64,000 bases of DNA, taken from NCBI RefSeq assembly GCF_014349155.1, contig NZ_JACSIT010000154.1:62001-126000 (forward strand), written 5' to 3'. The DNA is from Neolewinella lacunae (GTDB lineage: Bacteria; Bacteroidota; Bacteroidia; Chitinophagales; Saprospiraceae). A program made the translations under genes and the position numbers. Under the pieces are notes generated by a model. The model saw nothing but the letters and a program-made list of their open reading frames with translations, made no database searches and was not told where the DNA came from. Position 1 is the stretch's first letter, and each line of letters opens with the position of its first letter. Positions 17,143-24,930 of the stretch are shown here, piece by piece.

Positions 17143-17941
17143 CTTCGAGTTCTTTTAGACGTGCTTGTGATTTTTTGAGGTAGGTAGTGAGCTCGTTGTT
17201 TACTTCGGCATCGGGGTAGCGGCCGAGGTAATATTCAATGAGTTCGACTGCTTTATCGTAGCGCTCCTGCTGACGGGTAACGAAGCTGGCGGCGGCGTAC
17301 TCGTACTGGCTTTTGGCCATCAGGTAGCGAATTTCCTGGGCCCGGCGGGTTTCGGGATAGTCCTTGAGAACGTTCTCGAAACTCTGTTGCGCCGATTCAT
17401 AACGCTCCAGGTCCATATACAGTTTGGCGGATTCGAAGTCCTTAAGCTCCATCTTGGCCCGCATCTCGTCGATGAGGCGGTTGGCTTCGGGAATTCTTTC
17501 GCTGGCGGGGTAGCGGTTGGCAAACTCTTCAAAGCCCTCGATTGCCTTGAGGCTGTAGCTCTGGTCGAGGCGGTAGACGGGGCTGAGACGGTAGTTGGAG
17601 TAGGCAGACATGAAGTCGGCCTCTTCCCGCAGGTTGCTGCCGCCGTAGGTGGTGGCAAAGTTTTTGAAGTAGTAGCTGGCCAGGACGAACTGCTTGGTAT
17701 AGTAGTAGGTGTAGGCGTAGCGGTAGGCAATTTCCTCGGCTTCGGCGCGGCCGCGGAAGGGGCCGATGCTGAGTTCGTAGAGGGTTTGGGCCCGCTGGTA
17801 CTCCTCGGCAGCGTAGTACTCGTCGGCCTTTTTCAGGATGGCTTCGGGGTTTCCGCTGGTGCGTACCGTCTCGAACTCGGACTTACAGCCGAAGCAGACG
17901 AGACAGAGTAAAAGCAGGGATAGCTGGAGGCTGATATTCAT
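17108..17941 (-). CDS. bamD: BamD-like outer membrane assembly lipoprotein
   Basis: 277 residues. A short lipoprotein signal (MNISLQLSLLLLCLVCFGC) precedes five tetratricopeptide-like repeats, e.g. ADEYYAAEEYQRAQTLYELSIGPF, ASYYFKNFATTYGGSNLREEADFMSAY, and YESAQQSFENVLKDYPETRRAQEIRYLMAKSQY. BamD is the essential lipoprotein of the BAM complex that inserts beta-barrels such as the SusC, BtuB, PorV-like and TamB-dependent proteins encoded here. It overlaps rpoZ by 35 bases. Confidence 0.92.
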   Translation of the reverse strand: MNISLQLSLLLLCLVCFGCKSEFETVRTSGNPEAILKKADEYYAAEEYQRAQTLYELSIGPFRGRAEAEEIAYRYAYTYYYTKQFVLASYYFKNFATTYGGSNLREEADFMSAYSNYRLSPVYRLDQSYSLKAIEGFEEFANRYPASERIPEANRLIDEMRAKMELKDFESAKLYMDLERYESAQQSFENVLKDYPETRRAQEIRYLMAKSQYEYAAASFVTRQQERYDKAVELIEYYLGRYPDAEVNNELTTYLKKSQARLKELEDVRYQNPGPRS

Positions 17942-18017
17942 ATAGCGCGCAAAGATAAGGGTTTAAATCGATACGGTAAAGAGGGAAGGGACGGAGGCAG
18001 AGTTGGTTGGGAGTTCT

Positions 18018-18092
18018 GTAGTTCATAGTTCACAGTTCATAGTTCAATAGTCATGGGAGCTCCCGGCTACTGAACTATGAACTATTAGACTA
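18018..18092. repeat. TAGTTCATAGTTCA inverted-repeat cluster
   Basis: Two TAGTTCATAGTTCA-like units on the left and TGAACTATGAACTA on the right form a long hairpin, whose loop contains the palindrome GGGAGCTCCC. It occupies the gap between divergent bamD and the DUF3137 gene. The same words fill the gap at 24831-24930, and a relative lies at 35698-35747. Confidence 0.85.
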
Positions 18093-18138
18093 CCGACTAT
18101 GCACTAACTTGCGCCCCTGACCAAGACCAGTTGCTGCC

Positions 18139-19074
18139 TTGCCTGCCGTCCCCCGCATCGACGAATTAAGGGTGTACTACAACACCACCATCCGCCCGGA
18201 GCTGATCCGGATGGAACGTCTGCGGATCCGGCTGGTGCGGGGCATCTTCCTTTCGCTGTTGCTCATTGGGGCGGTAGTAGTGGTTTTTGTGGTGGCGGAG
18301 CTGGGCTTTTTGATGTTCCTGCTGGTGTTGCCGGTGGCCTTTTACATCATCTCCCTGTACTTGCGGATTGAGAAATTCCGGCAGGCCTTCAAGCCGGCCA
18401 TCGTCAAGTTGCTGCTGGAATTCCTCAATGACTCCCCGAACTACCGCTCATTGCAGTACGACGCCAAGCGGGCCATTCACCGCGACCGCTTCGTGCGCAG
18501 CGGCCTTTTCCGGCCCATGCCCGATGCGTACCGCGCCGAAGACTACATCAGTGGCATGGTGGGTGAGATGGCCTTTGAGATGGGAGAAGCCTACGTGCAG
18601 GAAATCAGTCCGGCCAGCAACCGTCTCCTGGTGGTGTTCAGTGGCCTCTTCGTCCACGCCATCTTCGGCGAGCCTACGACGGGGCAGATTGCGGTGTGGC
18701 CCCGCAAAAACCTCCGCCGTCTCAAGCGAACGATCGACGCCTACGTAGCCAGCGGTGGCAAGAATGCCGACATCGAGGTCATGAACCCAGGCTTCCGCGA
18801 GCGCTTTGCCGTCTACGCCAAGAGCGGCACCCACGTGGCGGGCATCCTCACGCCGCCGATGCAGGATGCCCTGCTGCAATTTGCCCGCACCCAGGATCAG
18901 GACCTCTTTTTCGCCGTTCACAACCAAGACCTGTTCTTTGGCATCGCCCACGACTACGACCTGCTGGAACCCAGCTTTTTCCGCTCCAACCTCTCCTTCG
19001 CCATGGTGCGGAAGTTTTATACGGACATCACGCTGATGCTCGAAACGGTGCAGGTTTTTGACCAGACGCATTAA
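18139..19074 (+). CDS. DUF3137 membrane protein
   Basis: 311 residues from a probable TTG start. Near the N terminus are two adjacent TM helices (~30-50 GIFLSLLLIGAVVVVFVVAE and ~52-72 FLMFLLVLPVAFYIISLYL). A large cytoplasmic domain follows with the DUF3137 features DYISGMVGEMAFEMGEAYVQEIS, FSGLFVHAIF and FRERFAVYAKSGTHVAGILTPPM. Function unknown. The stop codon (TAATAAAGG...) is the first unit of a tandem repeat. It stands alone between two repeat clusters. Confidence 0.85.
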   Translation: MPAVPRIDELRVYYNTTIRPELIRMERLRIRLVRGIFLSLLLIGAVVVVFVVAELGFLMFLLVLPVAFYIISLYLRIEKFRQAFKPAIVKLLLEFLNDSPNYRSLQYDAKRAIHRDRFVRSGLFRPMPDAYRAEDYISGMVGEMAFEMGEAYVQEISPASNRLLVVFSGLFVHAIFGEPTTGQIAVWPRKNLRRLKRTIDAYVASGGKNADIEVMNPGFRERFAVYAKSGTHVAGILTPPMQDALLQFARTQDQDLFFAVHNQDLFFGIAHDYDLLEPSFFRSNLSFAMVRKFYTDITLMLETVQVFDQTH

Positions 19075-19142
19075 TAAAGGGGGAAAGGAATAAAGGGGGA
19101 AAGGAATAAAGGGGGAAAGGAATAAAGGGGGAAAGGAGAAAA
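19071..19142. repeat. Tandem 16-base repeat AATAAAGGGGGAAAGG
   Basis: Four near-perfect copies of AATAAAGGGGGAAAGG run directly from the DUF3137 gene stop codon. A degenerate relative follows the ferredoxin gene stop at 34206-34262. Confidence 0.9.
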
Positions 19143-19144
19143 GG

Positions 19145-19162
19145 GGGCGCGGGCGCAGGTGC
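19145..19162 (+). repeat. Dispersed 18-mer, copy 3
   Basis: GGGCGCGGGCGCAGGTGC, exact match to the consensus. It directly follows the tandem repeat after the DUF3137 gene. Confidence 0.9.
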
Positions 19163-19202
19163 AAGGAAAAGGACTAGGAGAGAGGATGTTGGAGGGACGG
19201 TT

Positions 19203-19219
19203 CCGGACGTCTCGTCCGG
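19203..19219. repeat. REP-like hairpin CCGGACG-TCT-CGTCCGG
   Basis: Single copy of the REP-like palindrome. It runs on into GGCTAAAGCC, which resembles the second REP family of this window (see 37361-37429). Confidence 0.8.
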
Positions 19220-19234
19220 CTAAAGCCCGGTGTT

Positions 19235-19267
19235 TTTGTTTTAGTTGGTAAAGTGAAGATACCTTTA
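19235..19267 (+). promoter_or_regulatory. Bacteroidota-type promoter of the MFS gene
   Basis: TTTG at 19235-19238, 21 bases of spacer, TACCTTTA at 19260-19267. The predicted start near 19274 makes the TTG at 19282 an unlikely start codon and favours initiation at 19306 or 19315. Confidence 0.65.
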
Positions 19268-19314
19268 GCTGAACAGGCTACTTGGGCACCCGAAATTTAG
19301 CGACCTTGCGCGTT

Positions 19315-20460
19315 GTGATCCGTTATGTCCTTCCCATCATTGTGGTGGCCCAGTTTTGCTGTACCTCGGTTTGGTTTGCCGGTAATGCGGTACTGGACGA
19401 TTTGGTCCGGGCTTTTGGCTTGCCTGCCACTGCGCTGGGCCACCTGACCTCGGTCATCCAGCTCGGTTTCATTTGTGGCACCCTGTTTTTTGCTTTGTTG
19501 GCGGTAGCCGACCGCTATTCTCCGTCGCGGGTGTTTATGGTATCGGCCCTGGCGGCAGCGGTCTGCAACCTGGGGGCTACCTGGGCGGGCCATACCCTGG
19601 CCAGCCTGCTGGGGGTGCGGTTTCTGACGGGCTTTTTCCTGGCGGGCATTTACCCGGTGGGGATGAAAATTGCTGCGGATTACTACGAAAAGGGCCTGGG
19701 CAAATCCCTGGGCTACCTGGTGGGGGCGCTGGTGATGGGTACTGCTTTTCCGCACTTGCTGAAGGGTTTGGGGGGGCAGCTTCCCTGGCGATTCATCTTT
19801 TACCTGACCTCCGTGGCGGCGGCAGGGGGTGCTACGCTGGTGGGCTTGCTGGTGGCGGACGGCCCTTACCGCAAGCCGGCGGTGCAACTTCGCCTGGGAG
19901 CCATTCTGGAGGTTTTTGGCCCCAGGGATTTCCGGCGGGCGGCCTTCGGGTACTTCGGCCACATGTGGGAATTGTACACCTTTTGGGCTTTGCTGCCTTT
20001 ACTGGTGGTGGTGATTTCTGACGTGCACCCTGAGGCTGCCTGGTCTCCTTCCCTGGTGACCTTTGGGGTGATTGCGGCGGGCGGAGTGGGCTGCGTCCTG
20101 GGGGGCTACGTGGCGGAGCGGTACGGTTCTATGGGTACGGCGCGTGCAGCGCTGCTGGCGTCGGGGCTTTGCTGCCTGGCCTTGCCGCTGGCCTTAGCGT
20201 GGTTGCCGCCCGGGCTTTTTCTGGCCTACCTGCTGGGCTGGGGCGTGGTGGTGGCGGCGGATTCTCCTCAATTTTCCACCCTGGTTGCCCAGCGGGCAGA
20301 GCCGAGCCAGAAAGGCAGCGCGTTGACGCTGGTGAATTGCCTGGGTTTTGCCATTACCATTGTCAGTATCCAGTTGCTGGCGGGGGTGGATTTGCGGTAC
20401 GTCTATCCCCTGCTGGCGGTGGGGCCTTTGCTGGGGGTTTGGGCTACGCGGGGTGGATGA
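19315..20460 (+). CDS. Major facilitator superfamily transporter
   Basis: About 381 residues from the GTG at 19315, chosen from the promoter position; an upstream TTG at 19306 is equally possible. Twelve hydrophobic helices in two halves are visible. The first is YVLPIIVVAQFCCTSVWFAGNAVL, followed by the MFS loop 2-3 region ADRYSPSRVFMVSALAAAVCNLGA. The central break comes after ~190 (VLLVADGPYRKPAVQLRLGAILEVFGPRDF). The second half carries GGYVAERYGSMGTARAALLAS, the counterpart of the loop motif. The substrate cannot be inferred. It converges on the LytTR regulator gene, with a 40-base gap. Confidence 0.85.
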   Translation: MIRYVLPIIVVAQFCCTSVWFAGNAVLDDLVRAFGLPATALGHLTSVIQLGFICGTLFFALLAVADRYSPSRVFMVSALAAAVCNLGATWAGHTLASLLGVRFLTGFFLAGIYPVGMKIAADYYEKGLGKSLGYLVGALVMGTAFPHLLKGLGGQLPWRFIFYLTSVAAAGGATLVGLLVADGPYRKPAVQLRLGAILEVFGPRDFRRAAFGYFGHMWELYTFWALLPLLVVVISDVHPEAAWSPSLVTFGVIAAGGVGCVLGGYVAERYGSMGTARAALLASGLCCLALPLALAWLPPGLFLAYLLGWGVVVAADSPQFSTLVAQRAEPSQKGSALTLVNCLGFAITIVSIQLLAGVDLRYVYPLLAVGPLLGVWATRGG

Positions 20461-20500
20461 AGAACTTCCCCTGCCGCAGGGCCCTGGCGGGTCGTCCGTT

Positions 20501-21214
20501 TTATTCCTCGCCGCCGGGGTACTTTCTTTTCCGCCAGAGGATGGATTGGCTTTCGGAGACCCTTACCCGGTGCCCTTGCGGCAACTCCAGGAGAAGGCGG
20601 CCCCGACTCAACCGCCCGGTGCCCACTACTGCAGCAATACGGATGGCTTCCGAGCGGTTGGCGCGGAAGAATTCGTGCTCCGGGCAGGTAGCGAGAAAAC
20701 TGGCCAACCCGTGGTGGATCAAATCCGTCCCCCCTGGCGAATACAAACGCAGGTAATGATCGTAGGCCCGGATCAAAAACACCTCGTTAAGGGCAAGGTA
20801 GTGCCCACCTTTGGCGGTGGCGATGAAAATTTTCCGGTCCTGCCCCCGCTCGGCGTGCAGGCGCTCCCGGACTACGCGCAGGGTTTCGGCCAGGCGGGCG
20901 GGTTGGACGGGTTTCAGCAGGTAATCAAGGGCGTGTACGGAAAATGCCTGGAGGGCAAATTCTTCGTAGGCGGTTACAAAAACCACGGGTGGGCAGCTGG
21001 GCAGGTGGCTGAGCAATTCAAAGCCGTTGCATGCGGGCATGTTGATGTCCAGAAAAATAAGGTCGGGCCGCCATTGGGTGACGAGGTCGGGCACGGCGGC
21101 GGGGGTTCCGGTATCGGCCAGAACTTCTACTCCGGGATGTTCTTCCAGCAGGGCCCGCAGTTCTACCCTGGCCAGGCGCTCGTCGTCGATCAAAAGGCAG
21201 CGTAGTGGGGTCAT
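20501..21214 (-). CDS. LytTR-family response regulator
   Basis: 237 residues. The receiver domain (~1-120) has the acidic pocket IDDE (Asp10/Asp11), phospho-acceptor Asp56 in FLDINMP, the switch Thr in FVTAY and Lys in YLLKP. The C-terminal LytTR DNA-binding domain (~135-235) shows KIFIATAKGGHYLALNEVFLIRA and FFRANRSEAIRI. Its ATG overlaps the TGA of the histidine kinase by four bases, so the two form a two-component system. Targets are unknown. Confidence 0.93.
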   Translation of the reverse strand: MTPLRCLLIDDERLARVELRALLEEHPGVEVLADTGTPAAVPDLVTQWRPDLIFLDINMPACNGFELLSHLPSCPPVVFVTAYEEFALQAFSVHALDYLLKPVQPARLAETLRVVRERLHAERGQDRKIFIATAKGGHYLALNEVFLIRAYDHYLRLYSPGGTDLIHHGLASFLATCPEHEFFRANRSEAIRIAAVVGTGRLSRGRLLLELPQGHRVRVSESQSILWRKRKYPGGEE

Positions 21215-22233
21215 ACGGAAGAGGGGAAAATTAATTGGGCCACGGTGGTTTCGGGCGCTGGCCCGGGCCCGATCTCCAGACTGGCCGATTCTCCGTAGTG
21301 GAGGGTGAGGCGTTGGCGAAGGTTACGCAAACCGGTGCCCTGGTGTTGGAGGACCTGAAACCGGCCGTCGTTCTGAACCTCAAGGCTCCAGGTACTGCGC
21401 TTGTCGTGCAGGAGAATGGAGATGGTGCCTCCATCGGGCAAGTGGGTGATGCCGTGTTTGACGGCATTTTCCACCAGGGTATGCAGCGCCATGGGGGGCA
21501 GGCGGAAAGGGTCGAGGGATGGGGGAAGCGCCCAGTTTACTTGCAGGCGGTCTTCGAGGCGCATTTTTTCCAGGGCCAGATAACTTTCTACCGTGGCGAT
21601 CTCTTCGGCGAGGGGTACGGTGGGCTGGTCGCTTTGGCGGAGGGCGTAGCGGAGAAGTTCGGCAAGGCGATCGATGGCCGCGCGGCTCCGGGCCGGGTCT
21701 TCCCGCGTCAGGGCCTTGATGCCGGTCAGGGCATTAAACAAAAAGTGAGGGTTCAGTTCCGCATTGAGTTTGGCTAGCCGGGCTTCGGTGGCCAACTGGG
21801 CCTGGCGGGCGGCTTCGGCTTCGGTGGCGGCCGAATGGCGGGCGAAGTGATAGAGATGAAAGGCCAATAACCAAATCGCGTGGTACCGTACGCCCCCACT
21901 AACCACACCCAACAAAACATCTCCGCAAAAACACCCGCTGTAGCGCAGCTTAAAAACCAGGTAGGCCATCAGCAGGTACTGGGCAACCAGCAGTAACCAC
22001 GCCAGCGAGGCCACTGGCAGCAGTCGCAACACCGGCAGTTTGAGCCAGCCCCTGCGGTGGGCCAGGCGCCGGTACGCATCCGTCACCAGGATTTGACCGA
22101 CCCCTTCGAGCAGGATCAGCCACAGCATGGCGCCAGGCCCGTGGTCCCTTATTTCGTAGTAAAACCAAAACAGGACGACGGTGCCCCAGCCTCCGATTTG
22201 GCATGCCCAGTAAAGCGAGTTCTTCTGCGCCAC
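21211..22233 (-). CDS. LytS/YehU-type sensor histidine kinase
   Basis: 340 residues. Four TM helices occupy ~10-130, with essentially no periplasmic sensor domain. A short linker is followed by the His_kinase (PF06580) segment with phospho-acceptor His in ELNPHFLFNALTGIKALT (~160) and then the HATPase_c domain with HTLVENAVKHGI (N box) and GTGLRNLRQRL (G box). It phosphorylates the LytTR regulator encoded directly downstream (4-base overlap). The stimulus is unknown, probably membrane-derived. Confidence 0.92.
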   Translation of the reverse strand: MAQKNSLYWACQIGGWGTVVLFWFYYEIRDHGPGAMLWLILLEGVGQILVTDAYRRLAHRRGWLKLPVLRLLPVASLAWLLLVAQYLLMAYLVFKLRYSGCFCGDVLLGVVSGGVRYHAIWLLAFHLYHFARHSAATEAEAARQAQLATEARLAKLNAELNPHFLFNALTGIKALTREDPARSRAAIDRLAELLRYALRQSDQPTVPLAEEIATVESYLALEKMRLEDRLQVNWALPPSLDPFRLPPMALHTLVENAVKHGITHLPDGGTISILLHDKRSTWSLEVQNDGRFQVLQHQGTGLRNLRQRLTLHYGESASLEIGPGPAPETTVAQLIFPSSV

Positions 22234-22461
22234 GGCAACAAAGTTAGCCCACTACCGTGGTCCACTCGTTTTCGCTGCCTTTTCTCGCCTGAATCTCCCG
22301 TCCGCGCGGCCCCCGAAAGCTGGTCAACTTCCCGTTTCCTCCCCGCATTGCTCGGATTTTCAGCCCCTGCACCCGCGTTCGCGCCAAAAAATACCCGGGT
22401 TCACGAAAAGCAGCGCGGGGCAGGTCCACTGCCCCCCGATCTTCGCACAAACCACCTTGCC

Positions 22462-23898
22462 ATGCGACGTTTTTTCCTCTCTTTTTTGGCGCTTTTCCTC
22501 CTGGTCTCTCCCCTCACTGCCCAGGAATGGAACAATCTGGATTTCGCCCTTCCCGATTTGGCCGGGTGGAAGAGCCTCCGGATGATCAATCCTCCGCAAA
22601 CGGTGGAAAAAGAAGGCAGTAGTGGGCGCAGCCTGCACATCACCGCTCCCTTTAGCGCCTACGAAAGTGGTGCGGTATGCCAAACCGTGGCGCTGCCCCG
22701 CGTGCCGGAGGTGGCGATTTTCAGGCTCACCGGGCGCATCAGAACGCAAGGCGTGCAAGGCAACGGTGCCTCGCTGTACGCCTACGGCAGGGTGGATGGC
22801 CAAGCCCTCAACTACACCGAATCCGCTGCCATCCGGGGCGACGCGCCCTGGACCGCCGTGCGCCTGGACTTCATCGCCGATGACCGCATTGACTCCGTGC
22901 GAATTGGCTGCCAACTAACCGGCGGGGACGGCAGTGCCTGGTTCAGCGACCTGACCTGGCAAGCCCTGCCCGCTCCCGCCGACGTTTCCCTGGAGCCCGC
23001 CGCCCGGTCTTATCTGGACACCTTTTTCCACCTCGTCAGCCAACAGGTTTTGTACCGCGAGCGTTTTGACTGGACGGCCCTGCGCAGGACGGCCGATCGC
23101 CTGGCCGCCGGAGCCACCACCCCTGCGGAAACCTACCCCGCCATCCGCTACATCCTTGGCCGCGTGAATAAACACTCGGGATTCATCGACCCCGCTACGG
23201 CGGCCGCCTGGGCGGGGACCGGGGATGGCGAAGAGGAGACTTCGGAGCTGCAGCCCATTGAACAAGCCACGGGGAAACGCCTCGCAAGTGGCATCGCCTA
23301 CCTCCGCATCCCCCACGTCAACAGCGGGCATGAGCCCACCCTTCGCAACTTTGCCGATAGCGTACGCAACCTGATCGTCCGCCTGGATGGCCCGAACACC
23401 AAGGGATGGATCGTGGATCTACGGGAAAACACCGGCGGCAACTGCTGGCCGATGCTTACGGGGTTGCATCCCCTTCTGCCCGACGGCCCGCTCGGCTATT
23501 TCATGGCCCCGGACGGCAGCGAGGCCACTGCCTGGATAAAAAAGAAGGACAAAATCTTTCTGGACACCAGCGAAATGGGCCAACTCAGCAAAGGCAAATA
23601 CCGCCTGCACCGCCCTAAGCCACGGATTGCCGTGCTGACCAGCGGGCAGACGACCAGTTCAGGCGAAGTAGTCGCAGTAGCTTTCCACGGCAGAAAAAAC
23701 TTTCGGAGCTTCGGCGCACCCACGGGCGGATATTCCACCGCCAACAGCATGTTCCCGATGCCCGATGGGGCACTACTGAACCTCACCATTTCGGTGTACG
23801 CCAATCACCTGAAAAAAGCGTTCGGCGCGGAAATCACGCCGGATGAAGTGGCGGAAGATGCCTTGGCTGCGGCGGAGCGGTGGTTATTGCAACAATAA
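22462..23898 (+). CDS. S41-family (C-terminal processing type) serine peptidase, secreted
   Basis: 478 residues from the ATG at 22462, which starts a clear signal peptide (MRRFFLSFLALFLLVSPLTAQ). Upstream in-frame sequence overlaps the kinase gene and is not coding-like. Residues ~20-175 form a beta-rich N-terminal domain. The tail-specific protease domain (~190-470) includes GWIVDLRENTGGNCWPM and the nucleophile region VLTSGQTTSSGEVVAVAF, with the catalytic Ser in SSGE. No PDZ domain is obvious. Cleavage of envelope proteins or peptides is likely. Possible degraded 18-mer at 22369-22386. Confidence 0.85.
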   Translation: MRRFFLSFLALFLLVSPLTAQEWNNLDFALPDLAGWKSLRMINPPQTVEKEGSSGRSLHITAPFSAYESGAVCQTVALPRVPEVAIFRLTGRIRTQGVQGNGASLYAYGRVDGQALNYTESAAIRGDAPWTAVRLDFIADDRIDSVRIGCQLTGGDGSAWFSDLTWQALPAPADVSLEPAARSYLDTFFHLVSQQVLYRERFDWTALRRTADRLAAGATTPAETYPAIRYILGRVNKHSGFIDPATAAAWAGTGDGEEETSELQPIEQATGKRLASGIAYLRIPHVNSGHEPTLRNFADSVRNLIVRLDGPNTKGWIVDLRENTGGNCWPMLTGLHPLLPDGPLGYFMAPDGSEATAWIKKKDKIFLDTSEMGQLSKGKYRLHRPKPRIAVLTSGQTTSSGEVVAVAFHGRKNFRSFGAPTGGYSTANSMFPMPDGALLNLTISVYANHLKKAFGAEITPDEVAEDALAAAERWLLQQ

Positions 23899-23927
23899 TA
23901 GGACCGAGAAAATGCGATGGCTTGGTA

Positions 23928-24839
23928 TTAAGGATCGGGCTCAGTGATCAACACCCGGTAGCCGGGATAATGGCGGGCCAGATCGACTTCGCCAATGGAG
24001 AGCGCCGAGGCCAGTCCGTCGGCCACCATGCCGACGGGGCCAAGGACGGTGACGGTCCGCTGCTGCGTAACACCGAGGCCCGTCCGCGGATCGATCAGGT
24101 GGCTGTAGCGCACGCCTTCCCATTCCAGATAGCGGTAGGCGGCCCCGGAGGTGACTACGGCGGTATGCATGAGGGCTTCTTCGACCGTACCGTCGGGGAA
24201 AGCCACCCGCCAGCCCGGGGCATCCGTAGGTCGTTCGCCGAGGAGGAGGTCGCCGCCCCCGTCGAGGAGGAAGGACGAAAATCCGGCTTCGCGCAGTACC
24301 TGGGCCACTGCATCCAGTGCGTAGCCCTTACCCACGCCGCCAAGATCAAGCGCTACAAAAGACTGGCGCAGGCGGACGCGTGGACTTCCCCTTGCTACCC
24401 GGAGGTTTTTCCAGTGCACCTGCGACCGCGCCCGACTAATCTGTTCCTGCGCAGGAAAAACCTGCTGCCGGAAGGCCCGCCGCCACACTTTCGTCAGGGG
24501 GGCAACGGTGGGATCGAAGGCTCCCCTACTCCGCCGGGCCAGCTGCCGGCTGAACCTTAAGACGTGGTACAAATCGGGCGACACCTCCCGCCAGCCCGTA
24601 CTGCCCCGCAGCTGGTTCAATTCACTGTCCGGACGGTAATCGCTCAGGCATTGTTCCAGCGCATCGATGCGGGCAAAAGCCGCCGCTACCGCCCCCGCCA
24701 GTCCCGTGCTGTCTTCGGTACTGACGGTAAGCGCAAAGAGCGACCCCATCGCCGGGTGGGTAAAATGGTAGCGCTGGGCGGGTAGCCAGTTCAGCAGGAA
24801 ACACAGCGCGAGGGGGAGGGGGAATAGTCGGTAGTTCAT
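23928..24839 (-). CDS. apbE: FAD:protein FMN transferase (ApbE)
   Basis: 303 residues with an N-terminal signal peptide (MNYRLFPLPLALCFLLNWLPA). It transfers FMN from FAD to a Thr of target flavoproteins such as NqrB/C or RnfG, outside the cytoplasm. Family motifs: HPAMGSLFAL, LSDYRPDSELNQL, GAFDPTVAPLTKVW, VALDLGGVGKGYALDAVA, FLLDGGGDLLLG, and YSHLIDPRTGLG with the metal-binding Asp, then VADGLASALSIG. The start codon and second and third codons (ATGAACTAC) lie inside the TAGTTCATAGTTCA repeat, so the 5' end is built on repeat DNA. An 18-mer copy (24416-24433) is in frame within the gene. No Nqr/Rnf genes are nearby. Confidence 0.93.
   Translation of the reverse strand: MNYRLFPLPLALCFLLNWLPAQRYHFTHPAMGSLFALTVSTEDSTGLAGAVAAAFARIDALEQCLSDYRPDSELNQLRGSTGWREVSPDLYHVLRFSRQLARRSRGAFDPTVAPLTKVWRRAFRQQVFPAQEQISRARSQVHWKNLRVARGSPRVRLRQSFVALDLGGVGKGYALDAVAQVLREAGFSSFLLDGGGDLLLGERPTDAPGWRVAFPDGTVEEALMHTAVVTSGAAYRYLEWEGVRYSHLIDPRTGLGVTQQRTVTVLGPVGMVADGLASALSIGEVDLARHYPGYRVLITEPDP
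24416..24433 (-). repeat. Dispersed 18-mer, copy 4 (inside apbE)
   Basis: GCACCTGCGACCGCGCCC on the plus strand, exact reverse-complement match. In the apbE frame it encodes Ala-Arg-Ser-Gln-Val-His. Confidence 0.85.
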
Positions 24840-24930
24840 AGTTCAGTAGTCTAGTAGTTCATAGTTCAGTAGTTTCCGGTAACTTATGAACTATGAACTA
24901 TGAACCATGAACTAATAAACTAGTGAACTA
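24831..24930. repeat. TAGTTCATAGTTCA cluster filling the Gfo-ApbE gap
   Basis: The whole space between two minus-strand genes is TAGTTCATAGTTCAG-type units on the left and TGAACTATGAACTA-type units on the right, a long imperfect hairpin. At its right edge the repeat supplies the TAG stop of the oxidoreductase gene. At its left edge it supplies the ATG of apbE. Confidence 0.88.

Noticed and set aside
22369-22386. GCACCCGCGTTCGCGCCA before the S41 peptidase gene as an 18-mer copy
   Set aside because: Three mismatches; possibly a decayed copy but not counted.
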